64,000 nucleotides of DNA from Diphasiastrum complanatum (lineage: Eukaryota; Streptophyta; Lycopodiopsida; Lycopodiales; Lycopodiaceae). Location: NCBI GenBank assembly GCA_029204225.1, contig CM055094.1:18656708-18720707 (forward strand), in the 5' to 3' direction. The translations under genes were made by a program, and so were the position numbers. How positions within the stretch are numbered: the first letter of the stretch is position 1; every line of letters begins with the position of its first letter. Shown in pieces: positions 11,448 to 23,799 of the stretch. Under the pieces are notes generated by a model that was given only the letters and a program-made list of their open reading frames with translations, was not told where the DNA came from and did not search any database.

Positions 11448-11949
11448 CGTACAGGGAGTGTACACAGTACAGCGTCGCCGTTGAAGACAGCTTTGGGAGA
11501 ACTGTCTTCTGAGAGTTCGGGATTTACGGCGGGTTGAAGACGGAAAGAGAAGCACTGGTGCACAGTTTCTAGTTTATAGAGGCTTGCTAAGCTCAGCAGA
11601 GGGATTATTAGCCTGTGCATAGCATCAGACAGGGAAAAATTTGGTGAAAATTTGACAATTTTGAAGCCAGCTAAAAATTGAAACCGGGCTTGGGGTTACG
11701 ATTTTTATACATAACTGGTGATTCCTTCGCTGTTTGCGCACCGTTTTGGATGCCGTAAGGACAGGAAGGAAGCTAATCACATTGTCAACCAGCCATGGAG
11801 AGATTCTGAGGTCTATGTCAGAGATTTGTCTCTTGACAGTTAACCTAGCAGATTTGCGGTGAAAAGGTGAAAAAAGCCACTTTGTCAAGTTCAGCTAAAA
11901 TCACCGTTTCTCCACGAAATTCCTGACTGAACACTCTATAGTCTTGGAA

Positions 11950-13282
11950 AATTGAAAGTCTCTAGAAACTAGTAGTTGAATTCAAACGCCACACAAGACA
12001 ATCTAAACAGAGCTATAAAGCACTCATAGTTCTTTGACTTTTTCATGCACAACAATTCTAATTTTGAATCTAATTTTTAGCCAAGTTTGCAAGATTGCAA
12101 GCAATGCTTTTTCCTATTCATCCTGTCCGATTTGATTTTAATCACCCAAAGAAAAAAATGATGTGATTCGCATTCACTGTACCTCACCAAACCATTGATT
12201 TTGTATATTGCACTCATTAACTCCTCTGTCAAAAACCCTCTCAACACCAAGGGAAGCACGAACTGCATGCACAAAAACAATTTGGTCATTGAGATACATA
12301 TATGTGCAATGAGATCATCATGAAATTACAAGACATGCTATAAAATGTAATCCACAATGTTGAAGTGGCATCGCATGCGTCCTGCTGTCGGAGTTTGAAA
12401 TGAGGATATTGCCTTCTTTACAATCGTCTCTTCTCTCCTCGAGAAGATCCATGGGGCCTTTGGGAGGACAATTGAAGTCCTCACCTTTTGTGGCCATAAA
12501 TCAGCCATCTTTTCCACTTTTTTTTAAGTAATCTCGTGCAGGGCTTTTTTTTTATCTTTCGACCCGATCAAGTGCTCCCAAATCATGCTCCCGACATTCT
12601 TGAATATGTGCATTCCATTAGATGGTTTATCAACAATTCTCCCCAATATGGGAGTTCATGAAATATTGATAACCTCTTTATGCCAAGAGGGAGTCGCCCT
12701 AGATCATGATTGGATTTCCAAATTTGAAGCCAGATCACTTGCCTACAATATTAACAAACTAGTATCGGAAGCCCAACGACAATAATTTAATGAAGAATTC
12801 GCATTCTAAATGTTTGAAATATATTCTTGATTTGTGATTTTGATTTCTTTTTTTGAATACCAATAGTTTAGATTTTATTGTTTTATTTTGGTAGAGTATG
12901 ATATGATGTAGTATCTCTATTTTGTAAACCGGAAAAAGTGATAAACAGATAAATAAAAGAAATGTTTATAATGATGTGTGTCTATGCGATGTTTTTAAAA
13001 AAAATTGTGGTTGTTTTAATTTATGTCATTATAATAATTTACAATTGTATTTAGAATTACTCGATATTGGATGATTTGAAAGCTTTAAAAAACAATGTAG
13101 TAATATTGGTTGATGCGATTATGAATGTGATATATCTAAAATTGATGTTTTGAATATTGGATAGACTTTTTAGTGATAAGTATCAGTAAGTAATAAAAAT
13201 CAAATATAATTGTAACAATGATGCAAAATAATATTGAAGTATAAGTTTAATTTAGTAAAATTCTTTTTGTAACAATTGCATG
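11950..13282. other. AT-rich stretch without a recognised gene
   Basis: A plus-strand open frame of 66 codons at 12585-12785 has ordinary amino-acid composition but no motif that I recognise; it might be an exon fragment. The rest is AT-rich with many stops in all frames. Confidence 0.35.
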
Positions 13283-13305
13283 ATATATATATATATATAT
13301 ATATA
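13283..13305. repeat. (AT)n microsatellite
   Basis: About 23 bases of TA repeat, also the target into which the Helitron end at 13306 is inserted. Confidence 0.9.
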
Positions 13306-13640
13306 CTAGTAAAGAGTGCCCGTCGTTGACGGGCAATGGCGGCCGATCTAGGTGACGGTCGATGATTTGAAAATTGAGTATCTCATCGTTTGGATCTCGG
13401 TTTAGTCTTGTGGGTTCGTCTCGACGTGCAGCATAGGATGGAACAGACGACTTGAAAAATGGATGTGTTGGAATCTAATCTAACTCCTACTCATCCCAAC
13501 AACCCTTCTTCCTTCTCTCAATTTTACTCTCTCAAATGAAACTTGCAGAAAATGAACTGACGGGCGATGTCGGCCAATCTAGGTGGTGCCGATGATCTAG
13601 TGGGTATGCTCGTCGTTGACGGGCGGCCAACGATTTGGGT
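13306..13640 (-). mobile_element. Helitron-type 3' terminus and body fragment
   Basis: On the minus strand the sequence reads a perfect 7-bp stem GCCCGTC, loop AAC, stem GACGGGC (13318-13334), then eight bases and CTAG followed by host T. That is the signature of a Helitron 3' end: a short GC-rich hairpin about 10 bases before CTRR, inserted between A and T. A ~44-bp motif (gacgggcgatggcggccgat and following bases) recurs at 13327, 13557, 15274 and partly 15345. No Rep/helicase coding was seen, and the 5' TC end was not found. Confidence 0.65.
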
Positions 13641-14950
13641 GACGGGCAAATGTCGAAAGTTGACGGACGACCAAGTAACATGTGCCAGTCATTGACAAAC
13701 GATGACATGTTCAACAATAGCATAGGGAGTATCTAAATAAAAAGGTTGATAGGCGGTAGGTGATCTGTGTTTGCAAATGTCTGTTAACGGGCAGTCCACA
13801 GTTCAAAGTGAATATGTTATAAGTTCTCTATGCTTCAAGACCATTTATCAAACGTGTTATAGGGGTTGTTAGTAGGGGACTACAAAATATTCCCAAGTTT
13901 TGAGGGATTAGAGCGCTCTAAACAATGAGAAAATATATATCCAACTTTCTCGAATTCGAAAATAAAAAATAAAGAAATAAACACTTGAATCCTATTTTTT
14001 GAGAACTTTATAGCCTTAAATCCTATATAGCCATGAATCCTAACAATATTCTAATCCTATATATCCTTAAATGAATACATATCAGAACTTTTCTGAAGTA
14101 GCTTCAACTTCTAGCTAGAAATAAAACAAAAAATCGAATGTTGGGCCATAAAAAATTGAAGCCTCCTGAATCAAGGTTGCTGATAAGTTCCCAAAAGTAC
14201 CTCCAATGCTCACTAATTGTTTAATCATGTGCAACCTTACAAATGAAGGATAGATATAAGCAAGGGTCCCCAGACAAATGGCCACCCTGGTCCCAAACTA
14301 AAATGTATTTATACAATTTGCCAAATGTAATCTAAGGGCATAGTAGTTAACTCCACATAAAAAACTCATTAGCATTCTACACAGTTATTAGCCTGTCATA
14401 AACTTATAGCCTGGGTTGGCCAAATTCTAATCAGTTGCATACTATTTAGACTTGGGACCATAGACTACCATTGCACATAGCTCTATGTATTTAAATAATC
14501 AGTTTTTAAAAATCAAAAGCTTGGAGGCATGTAAAAGTTCTGTAAGATTAGGTGAGTAACCCATTAGTACACCGTTCAGAGTTTCGTGTATCAAAGGACT
14601 GTGAAGCTGCAATTGAGAGTTATGAAATACAAAAAAGCAGTAGGCTCCTGACCTCACACTTTTCTGAACTCTATCATTGATGATTGATCATGTCGAACAT
14701 ACGCAAATATGAAACACCAACGACAAAGCCATTGGCAATTAGATCAAGGGTTATGGGTGGCAGATTTGTTGACATCAATGATGTTGATGATCCCTTGTTC
14801 AAGGAGCTGATGGCTGCATGAGATATCACTGATTGAGCAACTGGTTGCATGAGGTGTATCACTGACTGGGTGCTTGGCACTCCCTAATCATGGATGCTCT
14901 AGTCGGTGGATCTCTTTTCCTAAACCTAAACACATACCGGTATCATTTGT
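13641..14950. other. Gene-free stretch
   Basis: AT-rich, no supported coding region; possibly non-autonomous Helitron body or host intergenic DNA. Confidence 0.4.
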
Positions 14951-14957
14951 CACCCCT

Positions 14958-15072
<115 letters not shown>

Positions 15073-15273
15073 AGAAAGGGGGAAAATTCAAATCTGCGTG
15101 TGTGTCTCAAAAAAAAAAAGGACTTGTATGTGTCTGTCAAATTTTTTTGCATGACATTTTAAGTTTTCTTTTGCAAAAGTGTGACATGTTTTGCGGGTAG
15201 AGCGTGACATTTTTGGTGGCACAGGGTTTATTTTTTACGGCACCCCTTACACTCTCTCTCTAAAATATATTTT

Positions 15274-15430
15274 TTGACGGGCGATGGCAGCCGATCTAGG
15301 TGACGGCGGATGATTTGGTGGCTGATCTAGTGCGTATGCTAGTCATTGACGGGGCCGATCTAGGTGGCGGCCGATGATCCGTCGACGGGCGAGCAACGAT
15401 GGTTTAGGAGGAAAGCCGATGGTCGTTGGC
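15274..15430 (-). repeat. Second Helitron-like repeat segment
   Basis: Repeats the TTGACGGGCGATGGC motif found just inside the Helitron end at 13327, but lacks the left hairpin arm and CTAG end; a truncated relative or a duplicated internal segment. Confidence 0.55.
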
Positions 15431-15515
15431 GGTTGGGCGTGTTGGAAATTGATGGTTTATCAGAGATGATTGACTGATATCGAATTTAGAGGAGCTTTGA
15501 TCAAAATAGAGGCTC

Positions 15516-15672
15516 GGATATCATGTCAGAAATTAGTGGGAATGAGCTGAAGCTGAGGAGCGGGCTTGTTTAGGATCAGAAGAACCACACTTAGCAGCAA
15601 AACTAAAGGATATCATGTCAGAAATCAGTGGGAATGAGCGGAAACTGAGGAGCGGGCTTGTGTAGGATCGGA
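15516..15672. repeat. Two ~65-bp direct repeats
   Basis: GATATCATGTCAGAAAT and the following ~50 bases occur at 15516-15580 and 15608-15672 with a few mismatches. Confidence 0.85.
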
Positions 15673-15729
15673 AGCGCAACAACTAGCCGCCATTGCTCGT
15701 CAACAATGATCGGATTGCGTTCTTCCTAT

Positions 15730-16070
15730 AGGATAAAAATCTGAACGTGAACCAAGGTTGGATAAAAATCCGAACGTGAACCAGGGGCGGAACCGATCCA
15801 TGGTCGGATAAAAATCCGAACGTGAACCAAGCTCGAGAAAAATCTGAACGTAAACCAAGCTCGGATAAAAATCCGAACGTGAACTAGGGTCGGAACCGAT
15901 CCGAACAGCGAACATGTTCGAAGGTGCCCAGACCCAATTCGAACACGTTCAAACTTGGGTCTGATAAAAATTCGAACGTAAACCAAGGTCGGATAAATAT
16001 CTGAACGTAAACCAGGGTCGAAAAAAAATGAACGTGAACCAGGGTCGGAACTGTTCCGAACCGAACACGT
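15730..16070. repeat. 28-29-bp minisatellite
   Basis: About eight imperfect copies of a unit containing GGATAAAAATCCGAACGTGA, with spacers such as GGAACCGATCC. Minus-strand frames over it (SRSDFYP repeats) are not genes. Confidence 0.9.
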
Positions 16071-16393
16071 TCAAATAAAGGTGGAAGTATTTTCTACTCT
16101 CGTTCTCATAGTGAAAGAATCACCCACAATGTTTCAAGGAATAAATAAGAGAGTGGAGAATAACGTATCACCACAGATATTTAAAAATCTATTTTGAAAG
16201 CTTAATGTTGCTAGCAGATCAATAACCCTTTTTAACATAAAGTAGACTATGTGGAGAACACTTAAGCTTAGTTTTTTGAATAATTGAATAAGTGGCTGGA
16301 ATGTTTGAAGTCCAGTCAACTCCTCCTTGAACATGAATTAAAACCAAAAAGCTTTAATAGCCACAGTGCATAATTATGAAATGAAACAATCCT

Positions 16394-16487
16394 GAAAACA
16401 TCCTGATTCACTCTAAAATGACATGATAATAAACCACAACGAAAACATCCTGATTCACTCTAAAATGACATGATAATAAACCACAAC
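16394..16487. repeat. Perfect 47-bp tandem duplication
   Basis: 16394-16440 and 16441-16487 are identical, beginning GAAAACATCCTGATTCACTC. A recent slippage or repair duplication. Confidence 0.95.
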
Positions 16488-16585
16488 TGATAAACTGCAT
16501 CCTCCTAAGACCCAAGCTAATTGCCATGGCTTTCCTCATTTCTTATAAAACTTACTTCAAAGTGTAAGCACCATCGGCTTTCACT

Positions 16586-16740
16586 TTACTTCAATCTTTG
16601 CAAGACCATATCCCAACCACTTTCCTCCTCACATCAAACTGCATAAGCATTGAGGCATGCATCAACCAGATTCTTGTAACGAAGATCCTCATCAGGCCGA
16701 TCTTCCCCACCTTTGGGAGCTTCTCCTTGTTATTCCCCAC
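16586..16740 (-). pseudogene. Possible exon fragment of an unidentified gene
   Basis: One minus-strand frame reads PDEDLRYKNLVDACLNAY, then a TGA, then CEEESGWDMVLQRLK and a stop. The composition looks like real protein, with one nonsense codon in the middle, but I do not recognise the family. A second frame is open over 16591-16788. It may be a captured or decayed exon; alternatively chance. Confidence 0.28.
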
Positions 16741-16799
16741 CCGAGTCTCCCTCACCAATTTGTGATGGCAATGAACTAGTACGTTCAAAAATTACACTA

Positions 16800-17894
16800 C
16801 ACTACACGTTGCAATTAAGAAGCTTAATTCAAAAACTCATGTGATAGGAGACATCGTGATTTGCCGGAGGGGATGCTAATGTCAAAGGGGACGAATTGTT
16901 TTTGTTGCAGATTTTAGAGGTTAATCTCTGTTATAGATCCATCTAGACAAAAAAGAAACGTAGGTGATTTTCTAAAAGAAATCTATCTTAAATAATTAAT
17001 CTTTTTTGTTGCAGATCCATTTAAATTCCAGCAAAGATTGTAAAGATAGTATCAACAATTTTACAGCATCCAATTTATAGATTCACAACACATTCAATGC
17101 ATCTCATATGCACTTCTTTCCAGCACTCTTCCAACATACCGTGGCTAAGAATATGTAGCACATTCAATCGAGCAAGTTTTCAGCAATTATGATGCACTGT
17201 TTTGCATCTCCACAACCATCTGAAATGAATCCTGCTGCTGTAGGGTTGAAGCAAATTTCGCAAGCCAAATTCGTTTGGTTTCCAACGTACGTTTTCAAGA
17301 TCCAGCGTGCTCTTTCAAGAAGAAGGAAAAAACTTCATGTTTTTATTAAGGCAGTAATTGGACTCGCTACGCCTTTTCTAGCTTCAGAATGTAGGCAGAA
17401 AATAGATGATTTTTAGCCCACAATCTTCATAGTAGGTCGGATTTATCAGTGAGCGAGGTAAAAAACCAGCGATGGTCCACAAGAATTCGCAAAGATAAGT
17501 TGGCATAGTCCACAACAGGGCATGAAATGGCTGCAAGCATATCATAGGGAAGCAGTCATTGCAATAGCAGGGCTACACTATTCAGGGCTTTGATTCACAA
17601 CGCAACCTAGTCAGAGCACCTTAATCCATGATCCTTTCGTTTTCTCATGCAGATATGTATTCTCCTCGAATAGGTAAGAAAGGGAATGCTCTTGCAAAAC
17701 AGATTCTGGTCAGAAGCAAAAAACAAAGACTGGTTGGAACTTCATACTCATCAACTACTGCTTCAGAAGCTGAAGGTCGTTCTCTGGCAGCATGTGCATG
17801 TTTTTTCTGTGAATCACCTGTAAACCTGATCAGTAACTTAACCACCTAACATTCTTTGCAACTGATTCTGCCTGGAGTTCCTCCATTCTACATT

Positions 17895-17942
<48 letters not shown>

Positions 17943-18700
17943 GCTAAAAAAAGCTTCAATCCTAGATGGGTTTCTTATAGATTTGAGTTTTTTATATAAT
18001 CAAGATTAACTCTTGTTCTCATTTTGTTAACCTAGCTGACGTGTTTAGATCAATAATGTTTTTCCATGTTGGTTTGTGTTTAAATAAGCTTCGTAGGGCA
18101 CGCGGTTTCATCCGCCATTGTATTGTGCTCTGCCGCATTATTAATTCGTATACATGATATACTTAATTTGATACAGCTCTTTGTTCTACATTCAGATCTG
18201 TGTTAATATTGCTATGCTTGTTCTTCATTTTGTCTGATCTTTCTAGTTGCTCTTTCTGGTAATAGACGATCAACTTTTAGTCTTGTCTTTTGCGAACAAT
18301 TCGCGACTAATTATCAGTCGAGCACAGTCTAGCTCTTCGCGAATCATTTGCGACAGATAATTTGTCTTGGAATTCGCGACAAACTATTCATCTAGCGCTT
18401 CATCCATTAAATGTTTGGCTACATAATCTAGAATGACTGTGATTTCTATCACTAAAGCTCTCTTCATTCAGATAGGCATAGTCATGCTTAAGGAGAGAGT
18501 CAAATAATTCATCCTGCTGCACACGAACATTTTCTGTTCGAGTTAGTTTCTTATTCGCTTTTGTTCGAGTTCGTTTCTCGTTCGTGTTCGTCATTTATTC
18601 TTCCTCCCTCTTTCCCAACATTCTCTCACTAACATTGATCGATTTTTTTAGTTTAGGCACTTTCCATAGCCGTTGGATGTTTTTTCTTGGAACAATTAAT
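16800..18700. other. Gene-free stretch with a GA tract
   Basis: No supported gene; short frames at 17189, 17628 and 18400 have no recognisable motif. Holds the GA tract at 17896-17937. Confidence 0.4.
17896..17937. repeat. (GA)n microsatellite
   Basis: About 42 bases of GA repeat. Confidence 0.95.
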
Positions 18701-18716
18701 GAAAACATTGAAAGGG

Positions 18717-19135
18717 TTCGTAAGACAAAGAGCGACACCTGAGGGTAGCATGCCGGAAGGATGGCTAGTGCAAGAGTCCATGGTTTACATCACGTAGTTC
18801 CTTGCTCATAACGATCCTTCTATTCCTCATCTTTGGGATAAGAAGGATGATGAGCATGTTGTTGGGGAAGTTTCTCAAGGAAAAGTAGCGATCATGAGAA
18901 TGAGCGAGTCCTTCAAGGAGAAGGTAAATAAGTTTTGCATTCTTAATAGCGAGGAAATGCAAAAGTGGATTTCGCTATATGAAGAGGCCAAGGCTCGTAG
19001 ACAAACCGCTAGAGCCACTTTCAGGAGAGGGCATGTAAGGCAACCATATCCACCTGACCTCGTCTTTCTACCCAAGGACATGATGCTTGTCTGCATGATG
19101 CCCTTAGAGAAGCCTTGGCAAACAACCAAGAAGTA
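18717..19135 (+). pseudogene. CACTA TNP2-type transposase remnant (DUF4218-like end)
   Basis: Plus-strand translation reads TPEGSMPEGWLVQESMVYIT, a stop (18798 area), FLAHNDPSIPHLWDKKDDEH, KVNKFCILNSEEMQKW, and VRQPYPPDLVFLPK. This resembles the segment of plant En/Spm (CACTA) TNP2 proteins at the end of the DUF4218 region, where PEGS.AEG(W/Y) is typical. TNP2 cuts and pastes the element. Only about 140 codons survive, with a nonsense codon, and no CACTA terminal repeat was found nearby. Confidence 0.55.
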
Positions 19136-19259
19136 ACAGAGAGAGAGAGCGAGAATATGCAAGGGGGTGCACATGTAAGCTATGATGATCATCATTCACA
19201 TGCTAATTAAAAAATTTGTAGGTGCAATTTTGTATATGTTTGGTGTATTCCTAACACAT

Positions 19260-19690
19260 TTAGTTCTATTTCATTCAGGTCACAAAATGCAATGCACTGT
19301 GGACGCATGGACGACACTTTTGTATGGAGCACATTGACAAAAATAGAAACACGTACGATTGTGGAGTCATGGCAAAATTTACCCAAGAGAGTCGAGCAAG
19401 CACAAGACGGACACCAATTTACTCTTTTCTCAACTTGATTATTGAGGGACAATCAATGATATCCTCGAAGTTGGCTTTAGGCAATTCAGCTTGTTCATAT
19501 TTTATTTCAAATGGTTCAAAGTTATTTGCAATGGTCCCAATGCAATGGTTAGGAAAGATGAGAGCGGTTATTTTGCCATTGACTCTACCAAAAACAACTT
19601 TGGACAAATCAAAGCAATACATTTGTTTTTCCTCAATGATGTGAGCAGGTACATTTCTTCTATGTTTTCAAGACGTCTATGCTCTTTTGT
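19260..19690 (+). pseudogene. CACTA remnant, DUF4216-like segment
   Basis: Continues the preceding remnant after a gap with frameshifts: GHKMQCTVDAWTTLLYGAH, then DRHQF, GTINDILEVGFRQFSLFI, KWFKVICNGPNAMV, ESGYFAIDSTKNNFGQI, FFLNDVSR. DUF4216 in CACTA proteins has the same layout (a Tyr/Gly-Ile-Ile-Leu-Glu start, a KW..., a GY/F..D..., then VFFV-D). At least two frames are needed, so it is dead. Confidence 0.55.
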
Positions 19691-20927
19691 TGTCAATCAA
19701 TCGACTTTCAGTATACTGCAAAAAATGTATATTGTGTATAGTAATACCCAAGCAACTGTAACATAGCTATGGATACTAACTACAAGTCAACATTTATGGT
19801 AACATCGATCAATTGCAGGTGATCTTTCACCTCGATCGTTCAGATCTCAAATGGTGGTACGTGATTCAAGTTGCTCCTTGAAGTAAAAGAATTTTTGAAT
19901 ATGTAGATGTCGTGATTGAGATCTTGCAAATTTAATTCTAAATGCATACAAACATGTCGTATAGAAACATATGAGATAAATCGTCCTCTCAAGAAGTCCT
20001 AAACTCAAGAATTCTTGCTTTCCAATCAGATATGCATGGCATTTTTTTTTTGTTTATGTCAAAACGTGCATTTTAAAGATGGATGCAACAAAATCCACGA
20101 GTTTTTCATGTATCTTGTTGGTTTCGACATATTAACTTCTTTCTCACTGTAGATAATTACATATTCATATTTAAATCTTGCTCTCCTTGCCATTGAGATA
20201 GAAGGTCAACACTAGCCACCAATGATGATGTGGCAAATTAATGGAATCTTAGCCAAAGTGGATATGGATAAGCACTATGAGTTGACTCACACGTGCTAGA
20301 TATGGCTTAGAGAGAGACTATGAAGATTTTGTATATCATCCATGCCAGATCCATTTGGAGGTTAATGATGAGAAACATTGATTTGGGAGCAATCTTGGTG
20401 CTTTCACTCTCTTAAGCAAGTTCTATGTAGATGAATGCTTAGATTTTCTTAAGTAAACTTATTTTTTGTTAGCAGGCTGCTGTACACTTATTTTTTGTTA
20501 GCAGGCCGCCGTACACTTGATGTACTTCTCACGTCTGAAGCCTTTGAATCATTATTTTTTGTTGTTCTTGCTTGGATATATAGAAATTGTCGAGTAGAAG
20601 CTAGATTTGGATGCTAGTTTTGATATAGATCAAGATTCCAAGTTACCCATCGCTCTTATTGTTCTTTTATAGATAAAATTGAGTCCATTTCTTTGAAATT
20701 TCACATCAGTGACCATTGCTCTTACCGAGGATCGTTGTCACTAGTCGTGGCCATTATTTGTATTGGCAATTCAACGCAATTACCAACACTAATATCGAGG
20801 ATTTTCATTTTTCAAATATTTTTTATACGATCAAAAGCTGGTATTTTTCCAAGAAAAATGCTCTAATTGTTGTAGTGATGAATGTTGGGGCTGGAAGAGA
20901 GCCACTCTTGGCCTATGATGCATGTTT
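19691..20927. other. Gene-free stretch
   Basis: No coding region supported. A 29-bp tandem pair lies at 20457-20514. It leads into the poly-G tract before Copia C. Confidence 0.4.
20457..20514. repeat. 29-bp tandem pair
   Basis: ACTTATTTTTTGTTAGCAGG and the following nine bases occur twice head to tail with two mismatches. Confidence 0.88.
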
Positions 20928-20952
20928 GGGGGGGGGGGGGGGGGGGGGGGGG
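20928..20952. repeat. Poly-G run
   Basis: 25 consecutive G, five bases before the left end of Copia C. Length is likely to be unreliable in sequencing. Confidence 0.9.
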
Positions 20953-20957
20953 AGAGG

Positions 20958-22133
20958 TGTTGGATTAGTCTCCTTCTTACCGATCGTCTAATCGGTTATA
21001 ATTTTCATCCATTGTTTATGTAGTTTTGCAAATTGTCTCGTGTGTTTACACAGTTTTCAAAGAATACAAGTGTTTTTACATAGTCTGTAGAATTACACGG
21101 AGTTTACAACAGTGTTGCATTTTTCGCCTGTTAGGACTCCTGTTGAAAAATGTAGTGTCGCCTTTTTCGCTTGACAAAAATATCGTGTAAAATCACAGTG
21201 TCACATTTTTCTCTTTTTCCAAAGAGCCTCAAATGTTAAGGAAATGACTCTGGCAAATTGTGGGGCAAGCCTAAATGAGATTTAAGGGCACCTCCTTTTT
21301 CGTCTATTTTGCGAAAAATCTGATAGTATCGCCTGGGGCTATTTTAGTTCATTTCTACAGAGCTACAATTTTGGTTCATTTATGCAGACATAATGTTTAC
21401 GGCCAATTTCACCGCTTATCAGCAATCAATGACAAGGACCGGATGGATGCCAGCGGATCACCAACCAACTAGCGATCACAATTGACGAACTAATTTCTTA
21501 GTATAAATAGTTGTTTATATTCATATAGTTTCATTCATTGAAAATCAAAATTATCAGAAACATTTGAATAGTTAGATCTCTCTCTGTCAAGCCTGCGAGC
21601 TTGAACACTCCTGAGCATTCTAGCTCACTTCTTAGAGTTGTTTTAGGGATTGCTATTGCACCACTGCTTATCAGCTTTGCGCTTAATTCAGGCTTTCATT
21701 TTAGCCGCTCGAAGAGAACATAGAGTACGCAGCTTCGATCCGTAACTTATTGTACTCATTCACTTCTGTTATGTTTTCATACTGAATGAATACTATCCTT
21801 GATTGCCTCCAGCTTTCGTCTTAGAATGTATGCATTTTTGTATTTCTTCGTGAACAATTTGTGACTAATTATTTGTCTGATAATTTTTGATGCTTAATTG
21901 TTTTGCTACGTAATCACTGTAGTACTGAAAATTTCAAAGTTAGTTACTATAAGTACAAACGTGATTTCTATCACTATTGTTTTGTTTGAAATTGATAGGC
22001 ATAGTCATGCATTGAGAAAGAGAAAGATAGTTTATTCCGCCATGCATGAAAAGTTTTCTTTCTAGACACACGAATTATTTTCATTCGTTTCTTTTTCGAA
22101 CTAGACCTATCTTCTACACACTACTTTCCGACA
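20958..22133 (+). repeat. Copia C 5' LTR
   Basis: About 1176 bp, TG...CA. A clear TATA box, GTATAAATAG, at 21501-21510 fits the LTR promoter. Confidence 0.87.
21501..21510 (+). promoter_or_regulatory. LTR TATA box
   Basis: GTATAAATAG, also kept in the other LTR at 25871-25880. Confidence 0.6.
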
Positions 22134-22232
22134 TGGTATCAGAACAATTTTCGCTACTTCTTTATCTGATTCTAACATGATATCAGAGCAGAAAGCTCTA
22201 ACACTTGATATGTCAAAGATCAAAGCGCATTT

Positions 22233-23560
22233 TTGGATGATTCATGGTTTCTGAATTATGGAGCAACTCAACATATGACCAATCAACGTGAGATCTTCAA
22301 CTCCTACATGCCTTACAGCACGAAGAAATTTGTTCATCTTGGTGACAACAGTACTCACACCATTGAAGGTGAAGGTACTGTAAGATTGCGATTCCAGCAT
22401 GATCCATTCAAATTACTATCAAAAGTCTTATATTTTTCCAAACTCTCTACAAATCTGTTATCAGTAAGTAGAACTACAGACTTAGATCATGAATTTGAAT
22501 CTGATCAATGCGGAATTATTGATAGGAGTGATACGATCCTTGCACTCGACAAGAGACATGGTTACTTATACTAGATTGGCACACTATTATTCTGAGTCTA
22601 GTCAAGCCTTGAAAACCTCTGTTCTAGTCAATAAAGCATTACTATGGCATCATCGCTTAGGACACTTGAATCATGCACATGTTATGAACATGTCAGACAA
22701 TCCATGGATCTTGATCTCAACTATCCTTCTGGTAAGATTGATCTAGATCTCCCTGTCTGTCATAGCTGCATCTTTGGAAAGCAAAGTAGGATTCCTTTTA
22801 GATCAAACCATATGCATGCAGCAAAAGATCTGTTAGATGTTGTTCATACAAATATATGTCGACCTATGCAAACTCCTTCATGGCTGAATGCAAAGTATTT
22901 CATTACCTTTATTGACAAATTCTCTAAAAGAACAATTGTTTATTTCATTAAATAATCAGAGGCTTTCATCAAATTCAGACAATTCAAAGAGCATGCTGAG
23001 AATTAAATTGGCAAACGAATCAAAGCACTGAGGTCAGATAATGGGGGAGAGTACATCTCCAATGAATTCAAGGACTATTGCCTTAACAACGACATTGAGC
23101 AACAATACATCACCTCCTATTGGCCTTAGTCAAATGGTCTTGTTGAGAGAAAGAACAGAACCTTAGTCAAATTGGCAAAGTGCATATTATTACATGCGAC
23201 ACTTTCGAAGTCCTTCTAGGCTGAAGCTGTTTCAATAGCAATATATATTCAGAACAAATGTTCTACTAAAGGCCTCTCAGACAAAACACCATTCAAAGTT
23301 TGGACAGGTACCAAACCTTCTTTATCAAACTTACGAGTTTTTGGATGTACTGCTTTTGCGCAGATTCCTCGTGATCTCAAGAAGAAGCTCGGCTTTCAGA
23401 GTATCAAGTGTGTTTTCATCAGCTACACTACTTCAGATCAAATCTACAAGTTGTTTGATCCCATCGAGTCGAAGATTTGGGATGTCATCTTCATCGAAGA
23501 TCAGTTTCAAGACCTCAAAGGAAAGGGCAGTTCCCATGTAGCTGACCTATCAGATTCTCC
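22233..23560 (+). pseudogene. Copia C protease-integrase remnant
   Basis: Starts inside the protease: WFLNYGATQHMTNQ, where the family has DSGA, so the catalytic Asp is gone (NYGA). Then HHRLGHLNHAHV and CHSCIFGK (integrase HHCC zinc site), VVHTNICRPM (first acidic residue replaced by Asn), LRSDNGGEYISNEF and NGLVERKNRT (second Asp and Glu kept), and FGCTAFAQIP. In-frame stops occur near 22953, 23005, 23128 and 23218 plus frameshifts. Upstream gag is absent: only about 100 bases separate the primer-binding site from the protease. Confidence 0.88.
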
Positions 23561-23799
23561 TGAAGCTTTGAACTTTTCAGTTCCTCAGTCGACTATTCCT
23601 ATTGAAGGTCCTAGCTCCTCTACTCTTGAAGAACAACAAATCAACGACGAATCAAAAGATGATGATGTTGCAGATCAACAACTATAGTATGATGGAAATA
23701 ATCAGCTTCATGTATAACCCAGAAGATCTTCAAGAACTAGCAGACCGCCTAACTGGTATATCGATGAGTCTGCAGCCTATCTTGCGCAGGAACTGACGT

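Noticed and set aside
17628..17849. Small genes at 17189-17416 and 17628-17849
   Set aside because: No recognised motif, no splice support, overlapping frames on both strands; chance open frames in non-coding DNA are expected at this length.
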